The translations under genes were made by a program, and so were the position numbers. Source: Nephromyces sp. MM_2019 (taxonomy: Eukaryota > Apicomplexa > Aconoidasida > Nephromycida). From it: DNA of 64,000 bases. The notes under the pieces are model-generated. The model ran no database searches. It was not told where the DNA came from and worked only from the letters and a program-made list of their open reading frames with translations. Below, piece by piece: positions 1 through 13,500 of this stretch (within the stretch, counting starts at the first letter, position 1; each line of letters starts with the position of its first letter). The DNA lies in NCBI GenBank assembly GCA_015657535.1, contig JADHZB010001393.1, forward strand, positions 6,411 through 70,410, given 5' to 3'.

Positions 1-1
1 C

Positions 2-187
2 ACACCCAAACCCACACCCACTCACTCCGATTCTTCCCAGCCTGATGAGAAGCCTCATACCCCCTCCTACTATCAACAAATGAATGCTTTTCCCTTCGAT
101 CAACTGCCCTATAATGGCTCCTCACGTAATGTGTGCGCGGCCCTCCTGGAGACCAGGAGCGACCTCGAGGCCCCCCTCCCCCCCTAG
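2..187 (+). CDS. C-terminal end of an unidentified plus-strand gene (5' truncated)
   Basis: Frame 2 is open from the left edge to a TAG at 185-187 and reads as ordinary hydrophilic protein, including SDSSQPDEKPHTP, SYYQQMNAFPFDQ and a closing LETRSDLEAPLPP. The composition (Ser, Pro, Gln, Asn, with aromatic residues) is that of a disordered tail. No domain is visible, so I give no function. The stop lies in a run of C (seven C at 178-184), where a one-base sequencing error would change the end. In another frame the reading continues into a Pro/Arg-rich stretch containing PPSPPRRRRKPP. It runs convergently with the RNA-binding gene that follows. Low to moderate confidence because only 61 codons are in the window. 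Confidence 0.4.
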   Translation, partial: TPKPTPTHSDSSQPDEKPHTPSYYQQMNAFPFDQLPYNGSSRNVCAALLETRSDLEAPLPP

Positions 188-1437
188 AAGGAGGAGGAAG
201 CCCCCCTCCCTTCCTGTTACTAGCACTATACCCGCCACGCCTAGAACCATACTGCCCCCCACTGGCTACTCTACCCCCCCCCCCTGTCTGGGGGGGTCTG
301 CTATCATTCGAGCGCTTTCCTTCTCCCTCTTCATTCCTTCCTGAAGAGCGGGGCAACAGCAAGAAATCCACCTTCACTGTTCTTCCATCAATTTGGCCCT
401 GAAGAGGAGAAATGCAGAGCAAAGGCAATAATACGCAGAGTATGCCATGAAAACTGTGTGTGTTTGCTTGCTGAGGAAGACTCTGTGAGGGGAAGAGGGC
501 TGGGAGGGGGATTATAGGGATGAAAGAGATGAAAGAGACACGGAAAGAAAGGCATAAACACACAGAAAGACGCATAGGCACACACATAGAAACGAAGAAG
601 CAAGGAGACCGGATAAAAAATGGGTGGTGTTGGGGTGAAAAAGAGATAAATTTGAGAAGAAAATGACACACACGCACAGACGCAAAGAGGACCACAAAAC
701 TGGTGATTTTACCTGTAAAACACAAAAATATGACAAGATAACACACACACAGCACAGCAAAAAGGGATAAATGCATGTTTTTTTCTTTCAACAGTTCAGC
801 AGCCATCCGCTTCATTTCTATGCCTCAGTTTACACCTAAAGACCCCCCTTTTCAAACATTTTTTCGCACACGGATTACCTATATTTATGCTTGTTAGCCG
901 TGGCCAGATGATTCAAACAAGAGTTGCTACCACCCCCCTTGCTACTCCCACACACCCTTACTCTCCATTTGTTATCTTCAATATTTAAAATATGTGTATT
1001 TCCCAAAAATAAGAATAGATTCATATTGTCCACCACCGGTTTTACATGCCTTTTTTTCTTTTGAAGAAAAAACGTTTACGTTTTCATAATTTTCATCACA
1101 TTCTCTACAAATTTCTAAGAAATTCGCTATGTTTATCAAGGATTTCTTCACAACTCTTTACTCCTCTGAAGAGCTCTGCGCCTCCACAAAAAATACTCCA
1201 AAAAAAACGATTTTATGTGCAAAAATAAAAAATTATCTGCCTCTGCCGATAAAAACATAAAAAAAAACCTGCACTTTCCGCTTTAATCGCCCAAATTTGC
1301 ATCAAAAATGAGAGTGAGAGGTAATTGATACTACCTCCTATAGATATCTTCACACTTGAAAGCTCGAAGACACACGCAGAGACATAAGATATCCTACTCA
1401 ATGCTTCTGCCACTATCAAAGAGGGTGCTTAACTTAC
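188..1437. other. Spacer with C-runs and CA-rich DNA; probably holds unseen 3' exons of the RRM gene
   Basis: This stretch has several C-runs (around 200-210, 262-268, 279-287), a GA/CA-rich block at 480-760 and AT-rich DNA from 960 to 1300. The RNA-binding gene to its right must end in here, because its RRM domain lacks the last strand. I could not find a convincing next exon in phase 0. Short open frames on both strands look like shadows of simple repeats. Confidence 0.4.
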
Positions 1438-1909
1438 CCCGTTCAGATATCGCTTAGCCACTTCTGCATCATTGCGATCAGCAAAACTCACGTAGGCATA
1501 ACCTTTAGGGAGAGATGCCTAAAAAAATAAAGCTCACACACACATCAAATAAGGCATCGCACCCACCTCATGTTTTGGGCAAAAACACACACCAAATTTT
1601 ATATCTTCGTACTCTAGGAAAGCATACGACTTAGGAACAAGTTGTGAAGTTTCAACACATCGAAAAATGCACTTGCACACAGACACACACAAACACGCAC
1701 ACATGCTCTAAACCAAACCCGAAAAAATGCTTTCCAAAAAGAAATACACACACCAAATGCCTCACCACTTTATCAATAGGGAGTGAGACAACCGAGACCT
1801 TCCCAAAGTAGCCGAAGATTTCCTTCAGATGGTCTTCATTGACGTTACGGCTTAGAGCCGAGACATTCAACGTGCACTCGTCACGCTTCACTTCAATTCC
1901 TGGAGTCAT
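1438..1909 (-). CDS. RNPS1-like RNA-binding protein (one RRM), partial
   Basis: Two exons fit together: 1909-1766 and 1518-1438, both splice junctions in phase 0 (donor GTG|GTGAGG; acceptor TTTTTTTAG|GC). The joined reading gives an RRM: strand 1 and helix 1 (LNVSALSRNVNEDHLKEIF), FGKVSVVSLPID, then the RNP1 motif KGYAYVSF and a second helix NDAEVAKRYLNG. The wording RNV-DHLKEIF with a short RNP1 loop is closest to RNPS1, an SR-related component of the exon junction complex that acts in splicing and nonsense-mediated decay in the nucleus. The start is taken at the ATG at 1909-1907. The frame is open further upstream to 1933, and an AG at 1934-1935 could be an acceptor, so a 5' exon may exist. 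The 3' exons beyond 1438 (donor GGG|GTAAGT) were not found. The family call is fairly sure; the exact orthologue is not. Confidence 0.7.
1567..1658 (-). other. Candidate extra exon with a second RNP1-like motif inside the RRM intron
   Basis: Inside the intron of the RNPS1-like gene and on the same strand, an open stretch reads VETSQLVPKSYAFLEYEDI and ends at a possible donor (CATGAG|GTGGGT). KSYAFLEY matches the RNP1 consensus, as does KGYAYVSF in the downstream exon, and both follow a Pro-Lys pair. It could be an alternative RNP1 exon, a decayed duplicate or chance. No good acceptor was found in front of it. Confidence 0.3.
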
Positions 1910-4900
1910 CTTCAGACCATTAACACACTGCAAGGCAAAAATTTAACTCACCAAGTTAATGTCTTTGAGGAAAAAAGAGTGGAAAAAACCATATACACAT
2001 ACATATACAAGCTCTTTATTATTTCATAAAAAGATTAAATCATTCGCTCAAAAAGAATAATGAAGAGGAAATACTCGCATCTTTTGAGAGTGAGAGTGAG
2101 AGATTTTCAGTGAGTGAGAATGAGTGATATCACATCTGTGTCGCTCCCCTCCACTTAACAAAAAGAACATTCAAGCTTGAGACACTTGCCAATTCAACGT
2201 CGAAAAAGCTAGGCGTGCAAGAAGCAGGAACTTCATAGAAATCACCCAGAAAAATCGGCATATTCAGAACTTTTTTGCGTGTGAGATATGCTTCTTCTAC
2301 TTCCGAAAGCGGTTTAAACGCCAAAAAAATCGACAAAAAACATTCTTTTTCATTTGAAACTGCTCGAAAGCTTACATCAGCTGGCAAAAATATCAATGAG
2401 ATGAATCTGTTCCACATGCAGAGCATCAGTAACCTACCCAAAAAAACAGTGGTAGGCAAAAAATATATAAGCCAAAAAGAAGCCATTTTTAACACACAGT
2501 AACCTCACACAAACATGTACGAAAAGGAGATAAAATTAATATTTTTTTCGGGGAATTAACTCATCAAAATTGTTTTTATTAAAATTTGCCAAAAAAACAT
2601 GTTAGATTAGTGCGTGTTATCCTTATGCAAACACCCTAGGGCATATATGCCGTTTTGAAGAAAATAAAACGCTCGATCTTTAAAAAAATGAGATTTTCCG
2701 TCTATCAGCTACTTGTGGACTTCCTAGTTCTTCAATTATGATGCTATCTGTGTGTTATTGTGCTTCCCACATTACGTATATCGCACCAACGTGGTAAAAA
2801 GTAGTCATTTACAGGGATAATACAACGAGCATGGCAGCACCGGAACTGAGCAAAATTTTAGATATTTACCTCTTCATGTCGCCTACACTCAGGAAAGCAG
2901 AGAAAGTGGCTTGCGTAAAAATTATAAACCAAAAAATCTCTATAATCTCAAACGCCTCTCAATAGTGAAAACAACGAAGCTTACAGTGGAGAAGATATCT
3001 TATAAAAGATTATGCATTACGATTTTGCCTCTAAAAATCTTCAAAATCTTTGCAATATTCATCATCTGGAAAACTCCAAGAGTATGAAATTAAAGAGAAT
3101 CCAGATATATAGGCTAAGAAGTTCACTAAAAAACCATGTAGTGAATGCAAAGTAAAAGCAAGTCGAAAGCAGGAAAAAAACTGGGAAAAAAAGGGATAGC
3201 TAAAGGAGGAATCTCTAAAAACACGTGCTGCTCTTCAAGCATGTAGCAAAAAACCAAAGCTCACTTTAATCTCTGAAGATAACGAATGTGGGATTCCGCC
3301 AAATGAGAAGTAGTGTCGAGCGAAATTAGACAAACTTGAAGCGCCTCAAAAAGCAAATAAAAGAAGGTGGAAGATGTCATTCGAACATCATATACTTTGT
3401 AGTTTAAGCTGCGTATAATGGCTATGTTAGAATAGAAATTATTGTAAAAAAGTGTTTCTTGCGATTAAAAGACTTGAAAAATACAAATTTAACACACTGT
3501 TTTTACTTGAAAAGGGGGTAGATGCAGAGGATTTCCTAGACCAGATATAAAGAATTTGCTATATATTCTATATATTATCACATTATCCACAGGAGCATAA
3601 GAATAAAAGTTTTTGCTATTTCAAAAAGCTAGATGTACTCCACTTCAAGTCGCTAGGTAAACTCTAATGTCCCCTCTGCATACAAAATCATTTCAGCGAA
3701 GTCAAAAGTATGTAGCAAGAGACTCTCGAGAATCAATGATTACCTGTATCCTTTTCCCAGTTGTATCTACATAAACTTGGGAAGAAAGCTGAGCGAGCTC
3801 TCTCTCCTTGTTCACTCCCGTGTTTGTGTTTTTGTGTGCATGTGTGTGTATTTCTGTGTGTGTGATAACCTGCTTTCTTTGGAGAAATCAAGATGCACAA
3901 AATCGCTTTCTGAGCATCTGTTTCAAGGCTTCCAAGTGTAGCTAAGCCCGCGCTCTGTTTCGACAAAAATGGAAGATGTGAGGGAATGAGAGAGGATGAT
4001 TAGACAAGGAAAATTGCTTCAATGAAAGCATCAGCTTTGAAACAGATTGCTTTTATCATGCAGCTCTATTAAAATACTCGAAAGTTTCAATTTTGGGTGA
4101 GCAACTTACTAGCGTGAAACTGAGCAAACACACCAAAAGAGGAAGAAAATTAGCGAAATAGCGAGAGAATACGCCAAAAACTCCAACACAAAGGCTCAGC
4201 TATTCAGCAATACAAACATCACAACACCGGACATGCTCACGGAAACTACCTACTAAGGCGGAGTAAAATACAGGTACTTCAACCTAGAACTCCATTAAGT
4301 ATTCCTTCAACAATCACATCAGGTAATGAATGTAGTCACTGGTAATACTAGGCTGCTCAACCTTTGCAAAGAATCTCGAAAAACTATGTCAAAGGCTGCT
4401 TTACGTATTGTTTACCACACGTAGACTCTGGAGGGATGCTTGTGGCTCTCAAAAGCTTTAGAGTACGATACATCTTTTGAAAAAAATACTTATTAATGAA
4501 TTTTAATTAAAAATTGGTGAATTTATATTTAATTAGAATAATTCGGTGCAAATTGATTGATGTTGAGAGCGTCTATTCGTTCAATTTGGTGCAAATGCAT
4601 GGTCTAGTCATTGTTAAATTTTGATAAGAGCCTCTATATACGACATCAGGCTGCAATAAAGGCGTGAAAAATTTGCTAGTTTATTGCAGCCAGCAGCTGA
4701 AAGAAGTGTGTAGTAACAGAAAGTACCTTCGCCTAGTCTCTTAAGAAGCTAATAGCTAGTAATAGCGAATACAGAAAGAGTTAAACGGGGCAGGCACGCG
4801 AGTGGTAACAGCAGAACAAGTGCCATATAGCAGTTGTAATGAATATGGGTTAGGCAAAGGGCTGACGAACGGTTTTCATGCTTCCAACTCCCCGAATCAA

Positions 4901-7536
4901 CTTGGTGATGGTGCTAGTTATTGGCTTTGAAATAGGTTTATACGATATACGACTAATTTTCAGCAAAACAGTATAACGTAATAAACACTAGTTAGAGTTT
5001 TTTGTAGTGATTGGCTTCCGTGGAATACGGTTGTACGACATTTCGCCTACAAACTGTTGACAAAAAGGTATCACGCAGTAGGCGCTATTTGACAAAGTAT
5101 AGCAAACTGGTAATTGCAGGATACCAGTAAGCTTTATGGCTAGTTTTATCCTATAAAAATGCATACCTCGGTTACTTAAAAAAAAACAGGGATATATTGC
5201 GTCTAGGAAATTTTGAACGGCCGCAAAGTGTGGACAAGCAAAATTTTCTAGACGCAATAACGTCCTGCTATACGGGGTATTATTGATTTCCATTACAGGA
5301 TTTTTAACGAAAAATATGTTGTTTTCCGTCACATAGGAGAGGTGCTCGGAGGCTGTAAACTGGCCTGTCCACCCCAGATACTGCAAGCTTCTCTTTGCAG
5401 TAGCGGAAACTGATATTTCCGGTAATGCAACGCATTCATTTTACGACCAGACAACTAAAGCTTTATAAAAGTAGCGTATATGTATTTAAAACAAACTTCT
5501 TGATATTCAACAAGCCAACTGCCAAGAATGGTTTCTTATAGTTTAACTTCGGTGGCTGTCTTTGTTTAAGAGATATACCCTGGCAAGAAACCTCCGTTAA
5601 AGCTTTTGAATAATCTCCAAGTGCGCTGGGACTATTTCAGTTGAGTAAAAAAGAAAAAGGGCTGAAGTTAAAATAGTGTATTAACATGTCAGTGCCAGCA
5701 AAAGCAACTTACATCATTGTAAACCGTAAACCCTGTAGCACCAAAGTACGAGTTGCCGAAGGGGGGTAGAACATTTAAATTGTAATAACGTGATTCTTTG
5801 AATAAATGCACTATTATGTGAAGCCTTCGCTTTCATATTACACTTGTGTTCTTAGCATCACATGATGTTGCTTAGAGCAGCTTACGTATACCATAAATTG
5901 CGAGGAAATTTGCGAAACAAAACATCCACGTTGTCGAATAAACCTAATTTGGATGTAGGGTCGAGGTATCCAAAAACTGATGGTAGCGGCTAAGGCGAGG
6001 AAACTTCATATAACACGAAAGACAAATTCAATCCAATGGTTCTTTAGGGTGAATCTACCATAACTTGAATTAAAAAGAATCCGAGGATGCTAGTTATTTC
6101 TTAGTACCCGTGTTAATTCTTGGGCTCATGAAGTTATGCCCTTGAGTCATAAAGGTAGCTTTTGATAGTCAGCAGTGAACCTAGTCCGTGAAGCAGCTAA
6201 GCGTGGATTCGTAATCTCGCTTTCCAAACGGAAGCTTAGTATTGTTTTGTTTACTTATCAACTTTAATAGGGTGGCCGAATTGACCAAAAAAAGTTTTAT
6301 TTATTGTAGGAAATAACTCGATAGGAAGTGAAAGCAAAACGACGCAGCAAACGCTCAGCCTTTTAAAGCTGACAATTAATGCCTCAATTATTCGAAAATG
6401 GGCCAAACTACAAAGGAAAAAAGTGCGTTGAATTAACTTTAAAAAATCAAAAGTGCTTGAGCTCCAAAAAGAATCGTAAAGCGCCACAGAAAAAAGTGCA
6501 AATGCTATGACAAAACTACGGAACTAAAAATGTAAAAGCGCCCAATTGCTATGCGAATTAAACAGCATCTCCACAATATCCGTTAAGCTCGATTCTATAA
6601 TACATCTTTATATCTATGATATCTGCTGAGATTGATTTGATAACAATTGAATTTAAACACAAAGATCATCACTTCCATGCTTTCCCGCGAAACTGCTCGC
6701 TCATTTCAGTTTGGAACTATGAGGAAACTCTTAGACTGCCGAAGATAACTGGAAGATATAAGCTTCCCATGAGGGAGACCATCATGTTGCTATTTATGGA
6801 AAAAGCTTCAACCTGAGAAAACTGTGGTTGTCGCTAGCTTGGTATTATTCCCATTAAGAGTACTCGAAGAAATTGGCAGAGCAGCTAAGTGCGCAATTAT
6901 ATCTTTTCCTTAAAATTTGGGAAACAAGCCCTTCCTTTAAATACTTTGCAATGAAGAAGTGATTCAACGAGTATGCCCTTTAACTACCTACTCTACACTG
7001 ACCAGGAAAAGATGAAATTTGCCTCTAATTTTTGGGGGATGATACCGCCTGCAATACGGGCAAACCTAGTTCGTCCCCTGGATCGATTAGCTCGTAGTAA
7101 GGTTGAAACGTCAAAAAAGGACGCTGTATAATTTTTCCAAAACTGTGCTGCGCACACACAGGATTAGAGGGCACTACCTCAAACTTATGACTGAAATTAT
7201 CACCGAAAACTAGTCTACCTAATTAGCACTCCTGGAAATATTGCGCGAACATCGCGCTCAACAAATCAATAATTATCAAGTACAAGCTATTAGAAAAAAC
7301 CACTAGACTTTTGCTATTTCATTAGAATTCCATATGTTTATGTTTTAAAATTATGCTGGTTTTAATTTTTTGTGAAAGACGTTCTCCGGAATGACAAGAG
7401 ATAATGCTTTCACAACATCCGTGCTATAAACACGGTATAAGTCATCTGCGAAAAAAAAGTCTGTCGCAAACGCAGATGTATCTCTAAATTATCATAATAT
7501 ATGGACTAAAAATATCTGCCTTCCACCCCACTTAAA
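1910..7536. other. Gene-poor AT-rich stretch
   Basis: I see no exon chain I can support here. A minus-strand frame at 2130-2495 and one at 4988-5386 are open for about 120-130 codons, but neither has recognisable motifs or convincing splice partners. A TG-rich patch lies at 3820-3870. The 4988-5386 frame overlaps the hairpin at 5196-5259 and a diverged local duplication (about 4913-4990 versus 5008-5085). Beyond these I see nothing. Confidence 0.4.
5196..5259. repeat. Near-perfect 20-bp inverted repeat (hairpin)
   Basis: The arm ATTGCGTCTAGGAAATTTTG at 5196-5215 is complementary to 5239-5258 with one mismatch. One more base pairs on the outside (5195 with 5259), and the loop is 23 bases. This is much longer than expected by chance in AT-rich DNA. 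It could be a small structured RNA, a miniature inverted-repeat element end or a structured remnant. No target-site duplication is obvious. Confidence 0.7.
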
Positions 7537-10500
7537 CTAATCATCGTGCAACTGGTAGGGCTTCTTAGTTAGTGCTCTTACCACTGCTCCATAATAAGGA
7601 AAGACGTAAGAAGCGTACATGTTATCTGCGTCTAGCACCTTGATAGACATGCTCACGGTCGTAGCTGTAGCTGTCAGCTGAAGTAGTATAACATCCCCTT
7701 TTCGTATCTTCCTATTCCAGATTATCCGACTATTGTAATGTATGATTCGTGATGGAGAAATCCTACCCACAATAACATCGATAAAACCCCATAAAAAAAA
7801 AGACAAGGCAATTGTAAAAGTGCATGAAATCTGTAAAAAACACAAGGTATAGTTTCAGGAAAATATTTTGGTCGTGGTCGAAACTTGAGGAGTGCGTGGT
7901 GGTGGGATTATCTACACAGCAAAAATCATAGTGCCCTGAAATTAAGAGCCTATGCTGAAAAAGCATACCATTTATAGCAGCAAGTATCTATCTTTAAGTT
8001 AAGCCAAAAATGAAGCTACCTAGTCCTAAGAAAATTATCTTTTGAACAGATTATACAGTATTTTAGACGCGTTCTACCTACTTAGCAGCAAAATTTATTT
8101 TTAAATTATCACTTGCGCATAAACGATATAGAAGCTACGGCTCCATTTCTCAAAAATCGATCAGTAGGGCGGGTGATTTGTCACGAAACTAGATAGAAGC
8201 ACCCAAAAATATTTATTGCAGTTCAACACACTGTAGCGCGTATTAAAAGCTACACAGCTAGGCAAGCTTGCAGAGTAGTAGCAACACAGCAATACTTATT
8301 ATTACAGAACATAAAAATAAACTGAATAGTTGTGGCTGTATTACCTGCCATGCTTCGAATACTCCCCGGTGAAAAAATTCTGAACCTCCGTGTCAAAGTA
8401 CATGGTCATTGCTTATGTTTACGCAAAAAAGCAAAAAAACCGTCGGCTTTATATTTTTTATAATTTTGCGGATTAAAAACTCATGTAATCAGTATACGCT
8501 TCGGAGTAAATTTCCTTGTAATGATTTCAAAAGAAATTATGTGGTTAACACCAAGGTTAAGGGAAACTTTAAGGGATCTATGATTGTTCCAGCAACTAGT
8601 AGACTATGTTAATATATGTTTATTTAAATACATAGTAGTTTTATTTAAGGATTTTACAAATCCTTCAAATAGACTATATATTCAGCCTATAGAATAACCT
8701 GCGTGACCTCACGGAGAGAAGTAATTGTGCACTGCATAACTCCTAGTTGACACTTACTCTACGTGGTCATGCACTATACCGAAGAGAGTGCGCACACCTA
8801 ATAATATTAATCAAAACTAAGTTAAAAACAGAGTAAACTAGGTAGCACTATTGTCGAAAAAAATTAAAGGGTGGATGCCTAGCTCAAGCGATTAACAAGA
8901 TTCTCCATTTATGACACACTAAAGCTATGGACAGGCTGCATCACAATACCAAAGAAGAAAGTGTCTGGAAGTGATTAGCACGTAAAAATTTGCAGTGTCA
9001 TTAACATATTTTCAAGATTCATTATAACAACCAGTGTGATGGAAAGTTAAAAGATTTCTGATAAGTCTACAATTATTTGGGCAATGCATAGAGCAACTCA
9101 CTTAGGCAGCAACGTGCCAGAAAAGTTGGACGGGATAACTGTAAATTTACCAAGGATTGCATTCGGTAATGTCAACTACCAGATTACAAGCACATCAAAA
9201 TCGCGTAGGCCTGATTAAGTCTTATTATTATTGGATAGCACCATGAAAGCGATTCAAGTCAATTTGCTAGCTCATCATGAAGAATAAAATACGCAACCGC
9301 TAAGTCGCAGTACAAAAGTTGATTATACAAAATATCTGCTTTAAGAATTCTCATTTCTGGAACAATAAAACCATAAGAAAAAAACTAAAGTCGTGCTTCA
9401 AAGAAACGTCAAAAACGCTTACCGTTGTAGCTATTGCTAGTTTCTGTCGCTGCACCTATTCTAAGCCTTCCAGATTTCGATTGCGTAATCTCTATAGCCC
9501 AAAAAGGCTGATTAGCTAGCCTTTTAGAACCTGTAGTACTAGCCCAATCGGGGATGTAGTTTCTACCCATACCTCCGCCACTTTTTTTCAGGTTCAAGGG
9601 GTATCTTCCACCATAAAAACTCAGAGAAAAATCTTTAGCTACCTGATTGAAAAGAAAACTTCAATTTCAACCAAAATAGCGGCGACTCGATAAGGGTTAG
9701 AGAACTGGAATTTAAAAGATGCTTGCAAAAAGCCTTGAAAAAAATTACACTTGTACAATGAGCCACAACTTTGCTGACTGATGAAATCATACGTTGCAAT
9801 ACCTTTGAAATTTCCTACTCACTTGCAGTGAAAAATACTAACAAAATGCTATTACCTGATTTCCGCACTAGCTTATTCATTTAATCAACTCTATATATTG
9901 ATACTACTATGTTACTAAAAAAAGAAAGTCTAATAACTAGTTTGCACAAGTTAGTGCGTGAGTATAGAAAGGAGAGCAGGAATTTAAAAGCTGTGAGATT
10001 AGATGTACTTCATTCCATGTTTTAGCGTATTCAGCGTATGACCACGAGATCTCCCTTTAAAACGATAAAAATTGCTTTCTAGAACTGAAGCCTAATCAAT
10101 TTTCAGCATGCCTTCGAAAACTAGGCAATCGTTAAAAAACATCTTTTTCGGACGGCAAGTACCTCCCACGGGAACGCACGACCTTTCAATTCTTCGGTAA
10201 AGAACTTGCGAAGACAGGCGTCGAGCAGTAAGCAATTTAAGCTCTTGTTCCTTATATCTTTGATTTGAGTTGGGGACATTGCGCAGAAGCGTATAGCACC
10301 GTAGATAGACTGAAAATATGTTTTAGTTGCAAGGTAAGAAGAAAGATTCATCCAAAAATAAGCATCCGAGAATACAAGCCATTTATAACGTCCAGGATGG
10401 CTTTTTGCGAAAAAATGCGAATTTTAAGGTATGGCAAAGTTCTAGTCAAATCACTTGCTTTCTATTTCTCTATCTTCTTTCTCAACTTTATCGGAAAAGA

Positions 10501-13500
10501 TTGAAACTTATGTTTCGACAACCAAATTTTGGTAGACGCCACTTTTATTCCCCTTTTTATTTTCCCCTTTTACCGAATCGGACCCAAAAACGCTATATTT
10601 CACTCGATAGTATAATAACGTACATGCATTTCCTCAGTTACTTATGCTTTGTCGAGCAAACCTATAAGCAGTAAATTACGGTAAGGATTAACCTTTTCAA
10701 AGCTCGCATAATTAATTGACGACGAGTATGTCTGATGCAGCATCCATTGTTCTGCGCACTGAAAGATTTGAATTTCGTCCAATTGAAGATTAGAGCTACT
10801 TATTAGTTTGATTAAACCTTCAGGACCAAGCCGCAGATGCAAACCATCTGAAAACAAATCGAATTATTTGAGCGGAAACAGGCTATGATAAGCAAGAAAT
10901 TAACATTCAAGCTGCTTTCCTAAATAAAAAAATTTCATAAGCCTAGAAGCAGAGGAAAACTTCGCTGTTTTGCCAAGCGGGCACAGGCTTAGAGTTGACT
11001 TTTTAAACTTTGTTGCTGGAATAACACAGTACTCGGTGATATTCTGGAAATCTGCATCACTTCTGAAACTGTGCTTTATAAACTCAAATTTCATCTGCAT
11101 CGTTCACACGGCTTCTCCGTGCTATATGCCTGTTTCGTAGAAGCTATCCATAGACCTCTAATTTTGAGGCACTAATAACTTACAAATGCGAGTATGCCTT
11201 AAAATGTACCAGATTAAGTCGTTTTATTTTATGTTTTGCAACTTTGAGAACTTGCTACCACCCCCTTTTAAACCTGACCTCTCCCTCTTGTTTTTTCTCT
11301 TTGATATATTTTTTTTTGCCAGCATCAAACGCATAACTATTCTATTAGAAGTTAGGAATTAAAAGCCAAAAATGAGTTTGGCATCACCATTTAGCTATTA
11401 AACTTCGCCTGATAAAATTACATCAACTATATTTGCAATGAGTTAAGCTCGCAAATATTAAGCCAAAAATTAACATAATAGTCAAAACATGTTCTACCCA
11501 ACCCGAGAGTATCGCAAAAGCGGAATCTACCAGCAGCCTGATGCTGTCTTCAAGGAGTTCCCATTGTGACATATCCTCCGCTGCAGAACTGAACTCTACT
11601 AAGGTATGCAGGTCTAACGGTCTAGCCAAAATATTATGTATATCTTCTATTATTGCGCTGATCTTAAACCTCAATGCCTCCTTATATATGCCGACCAGCA
11701 GCCTTGGGTCACAAGCTTGGGCATCGAGTTTGACACTGAAATTTCATTAGCAGTTAGCAGTCAAATACTTAATCCCATAATTTATAGTCTTTAAAACCGC
11801 CAGCAGAAATTATAAAGCGCTCTGATTAAAACTCCTGGCAGCCAGCAAGCGTAAATTTGATAAGATGTAGTATTTTCATGAAAAATGAAGTGGGATGCTT
11901 CTTTTGCGCAACGCCAAACTAGTTCCAATTAAAAACTTTCGCCACCAAGCAGTACTTTGGGCCATTCAGGCGTTGTACGAGCGAGTTTGCAGCATCTTCT
12001 TGACCCTTTATTATTTTTTAAATAGTGCTAATGGGGATCGATATACTGTAAGTTGTGTTTTAAATATTATGGATCTAGACTCTTTTTTCAAACCAGTCAA
12101 AAAAAAATTCAAATATGAAACAGTTAGGCGCCATCAACTATATAACCAACCCATATACAAAGCGAAGAATACTCCGAATAGCTTGAGGAAAATCGGTTTG
12201 CAGATTGTATTTCAACCTCGGAATTTCTTTATCAGCGTCTAAAGCAGCAGCACCAGAATGCACTAAATAGTGACGCCAGTACAGGCAAATAAAAAACGCT
12301 AAAGACAGCAGGCAGCATGACAAAAAATTATTAACATATTACTAATTTAAGCATTAGAGAAAATTACAAGTTAACTTATTAAACGCGATGAACAAGAACT
12401 CTACAGTCCAAAAGTAGCATTGGCAAGTGAACTTATTCTGAAAGCTTATCACGATGGAAACAAAACCCAAACAGGGAGAAATAGATCCAAGCTAAGAAAA
12501 GCGCGAAAAAGCATAGGAATTTTATATTAGAGGGTTGAACAAAAATTCTCCTCACAATTCTGGCAAATTAGACACGAAAAGATACCTTTTAAGTAATTTT
12601 GCCATAAAGAAAGGGAAACGGTCACTTTTTATTGCAGAAAAAACTTTTTTGCGCAGCTACAATAGGAGATGGCATTCTCTTGCTACGCGAAGCTTCACAG
12701 AAGTAACAAAGCCGCTTTTTAACTTGTGCAATTATCGAAAGACCTAATTATACGATAATCTTATGTTAATTTTCAGAATTCGAAACAATGTTCAAAGAAT
12801 TATTCAATACCAAAAAGTACTCCCATTAAATTCATTCGCTTCTTGAAATTCATACTGAAGGAAGTTTTGTATTATTTACAGCTGTTCTACTGTTAAACAA
12901 CTTAAAGCATTGACATGCAGAAAAAATCCCTTACCAACATATCTAAGCAATCGGAAAAATTTTTTCTCCACATGGGATATATCCTCCATCCAAACAGGTG
13001 ACGCTAGCTTAAGAAAGCCACTATGCACTGGCACTTTCAAAACTTCCGCGTATGCCTTGGTAAAATAAGCAAAAGGGGAGTACATGGAACATCCAGAAGT
13101 ATTGTGGAATTGAAAGGATGAAAGAAATTAGAACGCATAAAATATCGGAAAAACAAGTAAATATCAAGAGAAGCTAGAGACCCTACTTAAAAAGACATCA
13201 CACAGACGTAGATTGAGATCTCATATTAGCAAGTTTATTCATTAGCACAGCACTAGCCAAAAATATTAAATAGAAGAAATAAACTGCAGAATTAGGACAG
13301 GCGCAAGATAATTGACAAAACTTGATTAAAGGTAGCATGCTAGTAATTGTGCACAAAGGTGGCAACAAAATAAACATCACCAAGAAGACCTTGAAATCTT
13401 AAAATATTGCTCGCACTAATATAATTGCCAGCCAGTGAGCTTTACAAAGAAAAAATGTATATCAAAATTATAATCCTTAGCTTATGCACTAGCTAGCAGT

